Under the pieces are notes generated by a model. The model did no database searches and had not been told where the DNA came from. It was given only the letters and a program-made list of their open reading frames with translations. Of a stretch of DNA of 64,000 bases, positions 8,363 through 18,506 are shown one piece after another (the stretch's first letter is position 1; every line of letters begins with the position of its first letter). This stretch comes from Spiroplasma taiwanense CT-1 (lineage in GTDB: Bacteria; Bacillota_I; Bacilli_A; Mycoplasmatales; Mycoplasmataceae). The stretch spans positions 434,001-498,000 of the forward strand of contig NC_021846.1 in the NCBI RefSeq assembly GCF_000439435.1. Reading direction: 5' to 3'. A program made the translations under genes and the position numbers.

Positions 8363-8391
8363 TTATATAAAAAATAACCTGAGAGGTTATT
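8363..8391 (-). terminator. Terminator of the reverse gene ending at 8387
   Basis: AATAACCT-GAG-AGGTTATT hairpin (8373-8391). On the reverse strand it is followed by TTTTTTATAT, and it overlaps the stop codon of the reverse gene. Confidence 0.7.
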
Positions 8392-8641
8392 CTAAATCAG
8401 TTAAGTTTAAATTTATAATTTTTTCTCTATCTTGGAATACCGCCAGATTTGAATTATTTTTTCCACTAAATGTTCATATAGTTTCAATAGTTTGGTCTTC
8501 GTTTGTCTTATTAAATAATATCTGTGTAATTTTAAGAGTATCCTCATCAAAAATTGGTTCTAATTCTTTAAATTTTTGTAATACTTTTTTCTTAATATCT
8601 TTTTTTACTCTATTTAATAAATTTTCTTTTTCTGTAAACAT
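8387..8641 (-). CDS. Unknown small protein (84 aa)
   Basis: Reverse-strand frame from ATG at 8641 to TAA at 8387, with one TGA-Trp and GGAAAAAG just upstream. The N-terminal half is helical and charged (ENLLNRVKKDIKKK), the C-terminal half looks beta-rich (TIWTFSGKNNSNLAVF). One of only two reverse genes in the mobile block, with its own terminator, so independently expressed; a small regulator is possible but not shown. Confidence 0.6.
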
Positions 8642-8697
8642 TTTCTTTTTCCTTTATTTATTTAATTATACCTTATTAAGAAAGAAAGAGAGATAAG

Positions 8698-10512
8698 ATG
8701 ACTAAACTAGTTATATTGGAATCGCCAGGAAAAATTAAAAAAGTAAATCAATTTTTAAATGAAATTGATAAAAACAATAATTATATTGTAAAGGCTTCTG
8801 TAGGACACGTTAGAGAACTATCACAAGAGAATGAATACAATATGGGATTAAAACTTAACTCAATGGAACCTATTTTTAAAGTTTCTCTTGATAAAAAAAC
8901 TATTGTAAATCAATTGATTGAATACTCTAAAAAAGCAGAACAAATAATAATTGCTACAGATCCTGATAGAGAAGGAGAGGCAATCGCTTGACATTTATAT
9001 CAATTATTAAAACCATATAATCAAAATTTTAAAAGAATGAAACTTAATGCAATTACAAAAGAATGTGTACAAAAAGAAATTTTAAATTTGGGATCTATTG
9101 ATCAAAACTATGTTAAAAGTGCATTAACAAGACAAATCATTGATAGAATAGTTGGCTTTAGAATTTCTCCTGTTTTGCAAAAAACTATTGGGGCAGCAAG
9201 TGCTGGTAGAGTTCAAAGTGCTGTTTTAAGAATTTTATGTGATAGACAAAATGAAATTGATAATTTTAGTAAAAAACAATATTTTTATTTGCAAGATGAA
9301 GTAATTGATCAATTAATATTTAAGAATTGCATTTATAATGAACATAATAAATTAGTTATTAATAAAATATATGATAAATCAAAGATATTAGAACTAAAAA
9401 ATAATTTAGATATTAAATTTTTAATCCAAGATATAAAAGAAACTAAATTTGAAGAAAATCATTATAAACCTTTTTCAACAGCTGACATGTTAAAAGCTTC
9501 AAAATCTAAATTAAAGTTAAAAGCAAATGTAACAACGAATATAGCTCAGAGTTTGTATGAAAAGGGATTAATTACGTATATTAGAACAGATTCAAATAAT
9601 TTGGATAAAGAAACAAAAAATAGTTTAATTAATTTTATAATTTCCTATTATGGAGAAAATAAATTAGGAAAATTAATTAAAACTCAGATAAAGGAAACCG
9701 ATCAAGAAGGACATCCAGCAATTACTCCAACTCATTTTGAATGATTGCCAGGAGAAATTGAAAAATATTGTACTGAATCATTATCTAAAAATGAAAAGTT
9801 GTTATATTGATTAATATGGCAAAATACAATTAATTCAATTTATCAAAAACCATCTGGAATAAGAAAAGAAATATTTTTAGAAAATAGGAAAAATTTATTT
9901 TATACTACAATTAAAAGCTATAATGTTCTTGGATATTATGAAATTGATGAATCATTAAACGTGGAAGAAAATATTAAATTTAATTATTCAAAGAATAGTT
10001 TTATTAATGTAAATAATATAAAAATCGTTGAAGATTATGATAAACCACCAAGTAAATTAAATGAGATAACTTTGATTGAACAATTACAAAAACTAGAAAT
10101 TGGCAGACCAAGTACATATAAAAATGCTATTGAAATAAATGTCTTAAGAGGTTATGTTGATGTAGAAAAAAATAAATCAGAATCAATGACTGTAAATGAT
10201 TTAGGATTAAAGGTTAATGATTTTTTAGTAAAAAACTTTATTGATGTAATAAATTTAGACTTTACAAAAAATATGGAAAAGGATCTAGATTTAATTGCAA
10301 CAGGCCAAATAAGTGATTTTAAGGGCTATTTAAAAACGTTTTATACTAAATTAGATAAAATAACTTCGGATTATAATTATGATGGAATGAAGTGCTTAAA
10401 ATGTAATAAAGGCTATATGATTGAACGTTCGTATATAGATAAAAAAACTAAGAATACAAGAAAATTTTTAGGATGTAGTAATTATCCTGAGTGTAAAAAT
10501 GCAGAATTTTAA
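8698..10512 (+). CDS. topA: DNA topoisomerase I (mobile-element copy)
   Basis: Type IA topoisomerase, 604 aa. TOPRIM starts VILESPGK (residues 5-12) and has DPDREGEAIAWH (D88, D90, E92 region); ALTRQIIDRIVGF and SAGRVQSAVLRILCDR follow. Catalytic Tyr294 lies in LITYIRTDS. HPAITPTHFE and EIGRPSTY complete the core, and a single C-terminal four-Cys zinc motif (C-x2-C...C-x7-C) closes it. It is shorter than typical chromosomal TopA with several zinc modules. Conjugative elements of Gram-positive bacteria and mollicutes often encode their own copy, probably to manage supercoiling of transferred DNA. Three TGA codons are Trp. Confidence 0.93.
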
Positions 10513-10538
10513 AATACCTTTATTATAGGTATTTTTTT
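10512..10538 (+). terminator. Rho-independent terminator after topA
   Basis: AATACCT...AGGTATT hairpin directly after the topA stop, followed by TTTTTTTG. Confidence 0.8.
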
Positions 10539-10572
10539 GTTATTATTAAATTATTAGTAAGGACAAATTGGT

Positions 10573-11262
10573 ATGAGTTGATTAGATGTTTTACAATATA
10601 TAATTTCTCCAATAATTGGTGGATTAATCGGTTTTTTAAGTACTTATTTTATTTTTTTGATAACCAAAAAATCTGAAAATAACTGAAAAGAAACTTTAAA
10701 ACTAAATTTAGAGTCAAGACATAATAATGAACATTTACTAAAACTGTATTTTCAAAAATATTTTATTAACTTTGTAAATGAATGTACAATAAATCAAAAT
10801 CATTTTTGAAAAAAAATAAATAAACTTTATATTAAATTATATAATTTGCAAATGGAAATATGGAATTTAAATCCTGAATATATTTATAAGGAATTTAAAA
10901 TTCATTTACTTCTAGAACTTAGACCAAATTTTGTAGAATCATATAATTTATTTGAATATTCTATAAATAAAACCCAAAATTATAAATTGACACCTTCGAT
11001 TTTTATTAAACAATTAGAAGTATTTAACTTAGAGTATAGTTTTGGAATTAGAAATGAAAATACAAATACTTATATAAAATATCCTGATTTATTTCATCTC
11101 AGCGCTATAAAGATTTTACAAAATAAAAATTGGAAATCTCCGAAAATTCTTATGAAATCAACTAAAAAGTATTTAACTAAAATAAATAAATTATTAAAGA
11201 ACAATAAAGATATAAAACAAAACTATATAAAAATATGCATTGAATTTAAAAGTCCAATATAA
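10573..11262 (+). CDS. Membrane-anchored unknown protein (229 aa)
   Basis: Starts MSWLDVLQYIISPIIGG, giving one N-terminal membrane helix (about residues 5-33), followed by a ~195-residue soluble, helical and basic domain. AAGGA precedes the ATG by ten bases. Three TGA codons and two TGG are Trp. The protein stops eight bases before leader RNA copy 2. Anchored accessory proteins are common in conjugation loci; the family is not recognised. Confidence 0.6.
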
Positions 11263-11269
11263 ATTATTG

Positions 11270-11404
11270 TGTTATTATATTTATAAGGTAAATAGAGCAC
11301 TAGTTTTGTAACTAGCGACTCTATTTTTATATTTTGTGTAACTAGCTGCAAGGCTAGTTTTTTATTTGCCAAGATAATTTTCCCTGGGGAAATAGAAAGG
11401 TAAA
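11270..11404 (+). ncRNA. Promoter plus structured leader RNA, copy 2 (before relaxase operon)
   Basis: 135 bases identical to copy 3 at 17761. Extended -10 TGTTATTAT, then GGTAAAT/ATTTGCC closing stem, AAATAGAG/CTCTATTT with inner CTAGTT/AACTAG, and AACTAGC/GCTAGTT followed by T6. Unlike copy 1 it ends with palindrome site 4 and the ribosome site of the next gene (AGAAAGG). Confidence 0.62.
11378..11392. promoter_or_regulatory. Palindrome TTTTCCC-TG-GGGAAA (site 4)
   Basis: Same element as site 1 in the opposite orientation (TG centre). Located 16 bases before the ATG of the 72-aa gene, at the ribosome site, inside repeat copy 2. Confidence 0.55.
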
Positions 11405-11407
11405 AAT

Positions 11408-11626
11408 ATGAGTAAGTTTGAAAAATTAAAAAAAGTTATTTTAGATATGTGAGATGAAGATGAACTTAAGGAATATGAAGAACTTTGTCAAGATATTGAA
11501 AATGAAGTAGTTTTTTCATATGAAGAAAATGAAAGACACACTCAATTAGAAGAAAAATATTCAATTTTAAGCATTTTAAAATCAGAAATAAAAAGCATCG
11601 AAAATAAATTAGAAATGGAAATATAA
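11408..11626 (+). CDS. Small coiled-coil protein before relaxase (72 aa)
   Basis: Acidic, fully helical, probably coiled coil. AGAAAGG is eight bases upstream. Ends one base before the start of the relaxase, so co-transcribed and perhaps coupled. Small helical proteins in this position can be relaxase accessory factors; that is inference. One TGA is Trp. Confidence 0.65.
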
Positions 11627-11627
11627 C

Positions 11628-13142
11628 ATGATCAAAGATGCACCAGGAGTAATTTTTAAGGTTTTAAAATATAATAAATCAACAAATAGTAATCAATCTA
11701 AGAAGTCACGTGATCATTATTATAAAAATGGAAGTTATTTAGATTATATTTTAAGACCTGATGCAATTTTCAATTTGGATTTAACAGACGAAGAAGTAAC
11801 TAAACTATATAATTTGAGAAATGGTAATAATTCTCAAAAAAATGAATATCGAAAAATATTAAAAGGAATTAATTCAAAATTTAAGTCAACGGGATTATAC
11901 GGAAAAAACGGAATTATGAATGAAGATCAAGTAAAAGATTTAAGAAAAAACATGAAAAAATTAGATGATAATCAAATCATTTGAGATACTATAATTTCAT
12001 TTTCAGAAAAATTTATCAAGAACAATAGTTTATACACTCCTGAAAAGATTGAAAAAGCTTTAAGTAAAGAAATTCCAAAATTTTTAAAAAATAATGGAAT
12101 GAATCCAGAAAAAATGGAATGATTTTATACAATGCATACAAATACTGATAATAATCATATCCATTTAGGTTTTTATGAAAAGGAACCAACAGATTTTGAT
12201 TGAATACGAGATAAGGATAAAAATCAAGTTTTAAATAAATATGGTAAGCCAATTGGTAAAAGAATTTATAAACGAACTGGAGTATTAAAAAGTAAAGCAG
12301 AGTTTAGAGCAGGAATAGATTTAGAAATTCAAAAGGAGTTTATTAATAGTCAAAAATTTAATAAAGATAAATCCCATTTAAGAACACAATTTAAAGAATC
12401 ATGATTTGAAATAGATAAAATAGATAATAAAATATCGTGAAATGAGTGTAAACAAATTTATGTTGATATAAATAAATCTAAAGTTGAGTTATTAGATAAA
12501 ATTGAAATGTTTTCATATTCTTTAAAAGAAAAATTACTCTTAAATTTTGAAACTTTTAAAGATATTCCTATAAAAAAAATAGGATATGGAAGTAAATTTT
12601 TAACAGAAACTGATAGAGAAATGATAGATGAAATTACAAAAGATTTTATTAATAGTGATTTAAATTTGAAAAATACATACGATTCTTTTATTAATGAGAA
12701 TAATGAAAGGGCGGATAAAATTTCAAAAATATATGCAATGTATGAATTTGATGAACTCAAAATTGAAGAACAGCCAATATCATTAACAACTGAAGATTTA
12801 CTAAAAAATGAAAAAGATTGAAATTTAAATGATCCTATTGATAAGTTAAAATTTCAAAGATTAAAATTTAGAAATCAACATATAAAATCAAAAAATATTG
12901 ATGGATATTATCAAGGTGTACTTCCTGAATTTGGACAAAAGCTATTAAGAAAAATAATTAATAAATGAAAAGCTGATGAATGAAAACCAAAACCGTGACT
13001 TGAGTTTAACCCTAGCGGCTATAAACGTAATAAAAAATATTTCAGTAGTTTATTATATTTACCCAAAAATTTGTTCAAATTAATTCAAAAAGAAAAACAA
13101 AAAGCAATAAAAACTGCTAATAGAATTGAACATGACATTTAA
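11628..13142 (+). CDS. MobP/MobL-type relaxase
   Basis: 504-residue protein with the relaxase metal-binding signature H170-T-N-T-D-N-N-H177-I-H179 followed by LGFYE. Relaxases nick at oriT and lead the strand into the recipient. The N-terminal region has YILRPDAIFNLD and a Tyr-rich segment (HYYKNGSYLDYI) that may supply the nucleophile; I cannot say which Tyr. The C-terminal part is helical and basic. The gene is the second in an operon with the VirD4-like coupling protein. Nine or more TGA codons are Trp. Family level is well supported; the exact Mob subclass is not. Confidence 0.82.
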
Positions 13143-13192
13143 ATTTATAAAGAAAAACAAATTCAAAAAAATGAAAGGGAGCTGAAATAAAA

Positions 13193-13444
13193 ATGTTTTT
13201 AACAATAATAGTATCAAGATACTTATCTGCCTTTGCAACATTATTTTTATTATTCATATTTTTCTTTAGTTGAAAACTAATCAGATTAAAATATAAATTA
13301 AAGAAAGATATAAATGTTGAAGCTGAATCCAAATTTAAAGTAAGAGCAATTAAAATAAAGAAAAAAATAATAATTGGGTTAATAATTTCTATTTGCTTAT
13401 TTGTAATTTTTACTATAGCAACCTATTTAATGGTATATGCATAA
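13193..13444 (+). CDS. Two-TM membrane protein (83 aa)
   Basis: Membrane helices at about residues 2-26 and 61-81 flank a basic 34-residue loop. GGGAG lies about 11 bases upstream. The stop overlaps the next start by one base (TAATG), coupling it to the VirD4 membrane part. Probably a conjugation channel component. Confidence 0.65.
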
Positions 13445-13827
13445 TGAAAGATACTAAATGATTTAATTCAAATAGAAAAATCTTATTATTTATTTTATTA
13501 TTTGTTTCTGTAATATCAATTCCTTTAACTTTTATAATTTTTGTTTTTATAATTTTATTGTTCAAATATAGATTTGATTATAAAAAAATTATTGATGTAG
13601 TATTTAATTTGAATTTTGAAAATGAAAGCACGTTGCTGATTTTAGTGGCAATAATTATTATTGCAATCCACATTATTGCTATATTAGTATTAATTCATCT
13701 TAAAGGAAAAGTAAAGGATACAAGATTAATTAGAGAAGCCAAAGAAAAAAGTTTTGGTAAAGCTAGTTGAATTTTAAATGAGTTTGAAAAACCATTGTCT
13801 AAGTCAGAAAGGAGAGGAAAAAACTAA
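13444..13827 (+). CDS. VirD4/TraG-like N-terminal membrane part (127 aa)
   Basis: Two long membrane helices (about residues 12-38 and 61-85) followed by KSFGKASWILNEFEKP, which resembles the G-x-A-x-W-A segment that links the membrane region of VirD4 proteins to the ATPase. The stop overlaps the start of the ATPase part by one base, with GGAGAGG in the right place for re-initiation. So the coupling protein seems made as two chains by coupled translation, not broken by a mutation; a nonsense-plus-restart origin cannot be excluded. Two TGA codons are Trp. Confidence 0.7.
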
Positions 13828-15941
13828 TGAATCGATTATTGCAATTTGAAAATACATTTACAAGAAATTTCACTGAACCAAGTTTCATAACAAGAACTGA
13901 ATTTGATCATAAAACTAAAAAAATATTATTTTGAGGAATACCTGTAAAAAAAGCAGTACATACTATTACGATTGGTTCAACGGGTAGTGGAAAATCCCAA
14001 AGAGTAATTATTCCATCAGCAGTTATTAATGCTCGCTTAGAATTCGAGAAAAAACCATGTATGGTATTTTCAGATCCAAAAGGTGAGTTACAAACAGAAT
14101 TATCTTCAAAACTGATAACAGAAGGATATGAAGTGTTAATTCTAAATTTACGTGAACCAATGTATTCAAATTCTTGAAATCCCTTAAACAATGCTTATAA
14201 TTTATTAATATCAAGTATTAATTATGTAAAAGAACATGTTAATGAAAAAACATTTAATACTAAAATTCTTTTCAATGATTATGTTAAAAACTCATTATGT
14301 AAAAAACATAAGAAAAATAATTGTGATACTTGTATTAAAGAAATATTAACTATCTCAGATAATATTGATAATGAACAAACAAACAAAAATAGTAATTTAA
14401 ATAGTGTTAAATATCCATTGATATTAACTTTTAAACCAGTTACTATTTTTGAAATTGATGGTTTTTGATTGGTTGATCCAAATTTGGCTAAGGAACTTAT
14501 ATCTGGTGAAATTAACAAACTAAAAAATTTAGCTTATGGTGAAATTAATGATTTAGCCGCGACCTTATTGAATCCTGGAGCTGATGATAAAAATAAGCAA
14601 TGATATGATGGTGCACAGGGAATATTTAAGGGCGTAATATTTGCAATGATGGAAATGATCGAAGAAGATATTGATTCAATTAAAGAAAATCAATTTAATA
14701 TTGTAACTGTTACAACACATTTATCGAACAAAGATAATTTACAAAAATTTTTTAAAAGTTGAAGTGTAGGAAGAGAAACAAATCAATCAGTAATTGCTGC
14801 AAATAAAGTGCTTACCTCTTCTCCACAATCTATTGGTAATTTCTTTTCTATTGTATCTACTGCTTTATCTTTATTTGAGGGAAATGAATTAAGAAGTTTA
14901 TTATGTAAAAATGATATTAATTTATTTGAATTTATTCAAGAAGAAAAACCAAAAGCAATATTTATGGTTGTTCCAGATGATCGAACAGAAAAACATCCTT
15001 TAGCAAGTTTATTTATTTCACAATTATATAAAGCGGGTGTTTTTTGTGCGAGTAAAAATTTAGTTAAAAGAGGTAAAGATGCATTAGATAGAGATGTAAT
15101 ATTTTATTTAGATGAATTTGGTAATTTTCCTCCAATTGTAAATTTTTCAACTATCTTGACTGTCTCTAGAGGAAGAAGAATGTTCTTCAATTTAGTTGTT
15201 CAAAGTTTTGAACAACTAGAAAAAAAGTATGGAAATAGCGATGCAGAAACAATCAAAGCTAACTGTTTATTGACAGTTTATTTAAGATCTGCAAGTTCAA
15301 AAACACATGCTACAATCAGCGAAATGTGTGGTCAAACTACAGTAGAAGTCAGAAATAGTGAACCATCTATTGGAAAAGATGGAAGAAAATATTATCCATA
15401 TCATTTACAAAAAAAGCCTTTAATTGAACCAAGTGACATAAAGCATATATTTCCAGAGCCCAAACCAGGTGAAACAATATTTAATAAATATGCAATAATA
15501 ATTTACCAAGATTCAAATCCAAGTATTGTAGAACTTGAATATGCTTTTAAAATGGATTTAACTTTAAAAGAAAATGAAGTTACAGATTTACCCATTAATA
15601 ATGCTATTGATTTTGAAAATAATTATTATGTTAATTTATTTAAATTAACTATAAAACCTAAGATTCATGACATTGAACAAATAACAGATGATGTTAATTT
15701 AAATGAAGTTAATTTAGAAGAGGAAAATCATAATAAATTTAAAAATAGATTGTTTAAAGATTTATCAAATGCAACAGAAAAGGACATTGATGATTTACTT
15801 GAATTAAAAACTAAAGAACGTCAAATTAGAAATGATTTATATGTACTTCAGTCACGTAGTGAAGATTTATTAAGTACAGATGAAAAAGAACAAATTAAGA
15901 AGTTACAAAAAGAATTAAAATTATTGCTCAAAAAATTATAA
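13827..15941 (+). CDS. VirD4/TraG-type conjugative coupling ATPase
   Basis: 704 aa. Walker A GSTGSGKS (residues 50-57), VFSDPKGEL, and Walker B VIFYLDEFGNFP (D429, E430), followed by SRGRRMFFNLVVQSFEQLEKKYG and a late MCGQTTVE segment, all typical of VirD4/TraG proteins that deliver relaxase-bound DNA to the type IV channel. A loop with four Cys (SLCKKHKKNNCDTC) near residue 155-170 could bind zinc. The C-terminal 120 residues are acidic and coiled. It lacks membrane helices, which are in the gene at 13444. Several TGA codons are Trp; no break in frame. Confidence 0.88.
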
Positions 15942-15967
15942 ACACTTATTAATAAGTGTTTTTTTGA
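15942..15967 (+). terminator. Rho-independent terminator after coupling protein
   Basis: ACACTTATTAATAAGTGT hairpin followed by T7, immediately after the stop codon. Confidence 0.82.
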
Positions 15968-16006
15968 TATTATTTAATTAGATAGAAATAAAGGAGAAAA
16001 TTAATA

Positions 16007-17752
16007 GTGAAAATTAAATTTTGGATTCAAGATTTTAGATCTATAGTTGAGTTAACAGAAATAGAATTTGATTTTAATAAACCTTCACATATTTTTGGAT
16101 TAAATAACTCAGGAAAAAGTAATTTATTTAGTGCAATATCTTGATTTTTTGGAAAATTAGGTAATAAAGAAAATATATATACTTTTTTAACTGAAGATGG
16201 GATATTAAAATTTGAGGGGGATTATCTAAAATATAAACTTAATCATCTTCCAACTGTAAGGGCAAAATTACCAATGAATGGTTTTAAAATAAAAGGAAAA
16301 TTTGAAAGAGTTAATAATATAATTAAAGATTATGAACTTAATATTTCTTTTAAAAATGGTTTTTCTTTTGAAGCGACAAAAAAAGAAACAAAAGGTTATA
16401 TTGATATTTTTTATAATAATTTCGAAAATTACGAAACAGATATTTCAAAATTATTTAATGAAGGTTATAAGAAATTTGAATCATTTTGACCTCAAAATTT
16501 TTTTACTGAAGTAATAAGTAATGAAACATCTACTTTTATTCCTAATTTGAATAACTCAAATTGAATAGAAAAATTGAAAAATTACAAAAAGGAAAAATTA
16601 GTTAAGGAAATTAAAGAAAAAATGATAAATCTATATGATTTATTATATGAATTATATAATGTTTTAAAAAATGATCGAAAAGGGTTTATTGATATTGAAT
16701 GAACATGCGACTACATTTCAAATTTAGAGACCGAGAATAAAGTGCTATCTAAGTTTTATTTAGATGATTTTTTCAATGGTACTCTTGATGAAAATTCTAA
16801 AACTTTAAAAAGAATTTTAAAATCATTAAATGACGATAATAATATAGAAGAATTACTAGAAAAATATTATAAAACTAATGTTGAAACAGTCAAAGATCAG
16901 ACATTAAAAACTGGTTATAAATCAAGTTTTGTAAAATTATTTAATAAAAGTTATTCAAAAATATTTAGTAATATGGCAATGTCAAAAGTACCAATTTGTG
17001 ATATAGATCAAAATACATTAACTATATTAATAAATGAAATTGAAAATAATGGGGATGAGATAATATATGGAACTCCTGAGCCTGAAGAACAAAGCTCTGG
17101 TTATAAGGCTATTATTTGATTTTTAATAATGTTTATTTCTTCAATTAAAAGTTCAGATTTTAATCTTATTTTGTTAGATGAACCAGATAAGAATTTACAT
17201 TATAAACTCCAAAAAAAATTATCTCATTATATGCAAACAGTTTCACAGGATAAAAATGATTGGAAAACATTTATAGGTATAATTTCTCATTCGCCTTTTA
17301 TGTTATTAAATTTTGATCATGAAATTATTTATGTAACAGACGTTAAAAAAGATGGTTCAACAACATTAACTAAACCTAACGGTAATTTTGATAATATTTT
17401 AGAAGAATCATTAACTCCAATTGTTACAGGGTCTATATATAGAGAGTGATTAAACCACTATCTAAAAGAGTACAATAATCCTGAATTATTTTATTTAATT
17501 TTAGAAAGTGATTTATATAGTAAAAATATTCAAGACATTGAAACAAATATTAAGAAACAATATAATGAATTGGGAATTAATATTAAAGTTGTTGAAAAAA
17601 ATTATATATTAAATCCTTTAGAAATTATTGCAGTTAAAGTTGAGGATTCACTACAATTACATAATATTTTAACTACATCGTTTAAAGGAAATACTTCTAA
17701 AAAAATCTTAATTTCAACCAAGTTTATTGAAGATATACTAGATATAAAATAA
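16007..17752 (+). CDS. ABC/AAA15-type ATPase (RecF/OLD-like), unknown role
   Basis: 581 aa starting at GTG with AAAGGAG 10 bases upstream. The N-terminus MKIKFWIQDFRSIVEL and Walker A GLNNSGKSN (31-39) are typical of RecF/SMC-like ATPases of the AAA15/AAA21 type. EEQSSGYKAII (signature-like) and LILLDEPDKNLH (D391, E392) follow. The C-terminal 150 residues do not show a clear TOPRIM domain, so it is not a plain OLD nuclease. It has its own unit between a terminator and leader copy 3. Such ATPases in mobile elements are often defence or abortive-infection genes; that is inference from family and context. Many TGA-Trp codons. Confidence 0.7.
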
Positions 17753-17760
17753 AATTTTTA

Positions 17761-17895
17761 TGTTATTATATTTATAAGGTAAATAGAGCACTAGTTTTGT
17801 AACTAGCGACTCTATTTTTATATTTTGTGTAACTAGCTGCAAGGCTAGTTTTTTATTTGCCAAGATAATTTTCCCTGGGGAAATAGAAAGGTAAA
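17761..17895 (+). ncRNA. Promoter plus structured leader RNA, copy 3 (before VirB4-like gene)
   Basis: Identical over 135 bases to copy 2 (11270), including extended -10, both hairpins, T run, palindrome and ribosome site. The two copies flank the relaxase/coupling/ATPase block as direct repeats, so recombination between them could excise that 6.5-kb block. Confidence 0.62.
17869..17883. promoter_or_regulatory. Palindrome TTTTCCC-TG-GGGAAA (site 5)
   Basis: Same sequence and position relative to the next start codon as site 4, within repeat copy 3. Confidence 0.55.
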
Positions 17896-17900
17896 TAAAA

Positions 17901-18506
17901 ATGAATGGAATAATTCCAAAAAAATTAGGTAGTCAAAAATTAAAAGTTAAAGGAAATGTAACAATAATTGATCTAGTTTGTATATTAGTTTTTATTGTGA
18001 TTGCTGTAGCTGTGGCCGCACCATTAACAATTATTGGATGATTAGGACAAACTATAATAGGAGTCGCAATTTTTCTAACATTAACAGTCTTATTAATTCC
18101 AAATAAGAAGACTGGAATGAGGCTTTATAATTTAATCTATTTTATGTTTAAATTTAAATCTTCAAAAAAAGAATTTTTAAAAGAATCAAGTGAGAATAAT
18201 ACTGCTTTATTAATGCCTTATAAAGAGTTAGTGGACAATAACGATGATTTGGGAATAATAAAAACTGACTTTTTATATGAGAATACTGCTTTTTATATTG
18301 CAGCAATTGAAATCGAAGGTTTTAATATATTAAATATGTCCTTTGAAGAACAAGAAAGAAAAATTAATGCAATTAAAAACTTATGAGCAAATCTTGAAAT
18401 AAACTGTTCTTTGATAAAAATTGAAAAAACTTAAAATTGAAATTTATAGAACATCAATACAATGATCAAGAATGTATATTGATAAAGAATTTAAACAAGT
18501 ATCTAA
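17901..18506 (+). pseudogene. VirB4/TraE-like N-terminal fragment
   Basis: 177 residues are readable from the ATG at 17901: a basic N-terminus, two membrane helices (about 22-42 and 47-65), then a domain with GIIKTDFLYENTAFYIAAIEIEGFNILNMSFEEQERKI, which resembles the N-terminal part of TraE/VirB4-type conjugation ATPases of mollicute and Gram-positive elements. A stop comes at 18432; adding one A in the preceding A6 run would extend the frame (NLKLKFIEHQYNDQECILIKNL) into the junction. The Walker motifs and all later VirB4 sequence are missing because the gene is joined here to a glycosidase gene. Family call is moderate. Confidence 0.6.

Noticed and set aside
12458-12760. Long reverse-strand frames opposite the relaxase, and similar ones opposite parC, guaC, parE and the coiled-coil gene
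   Set aside because: They mirror well-supported genes, have no ribosome sites and give Ser/Phe/Leu-rich translations typical of antisense frames.
16007-17752. Calling the ATPase an OLD-family nuclease
   Set aside because: The ATPase half fits, but a TOPRIM domain with its Glu and D-x-D motifs is not seen in the C-terminal part.
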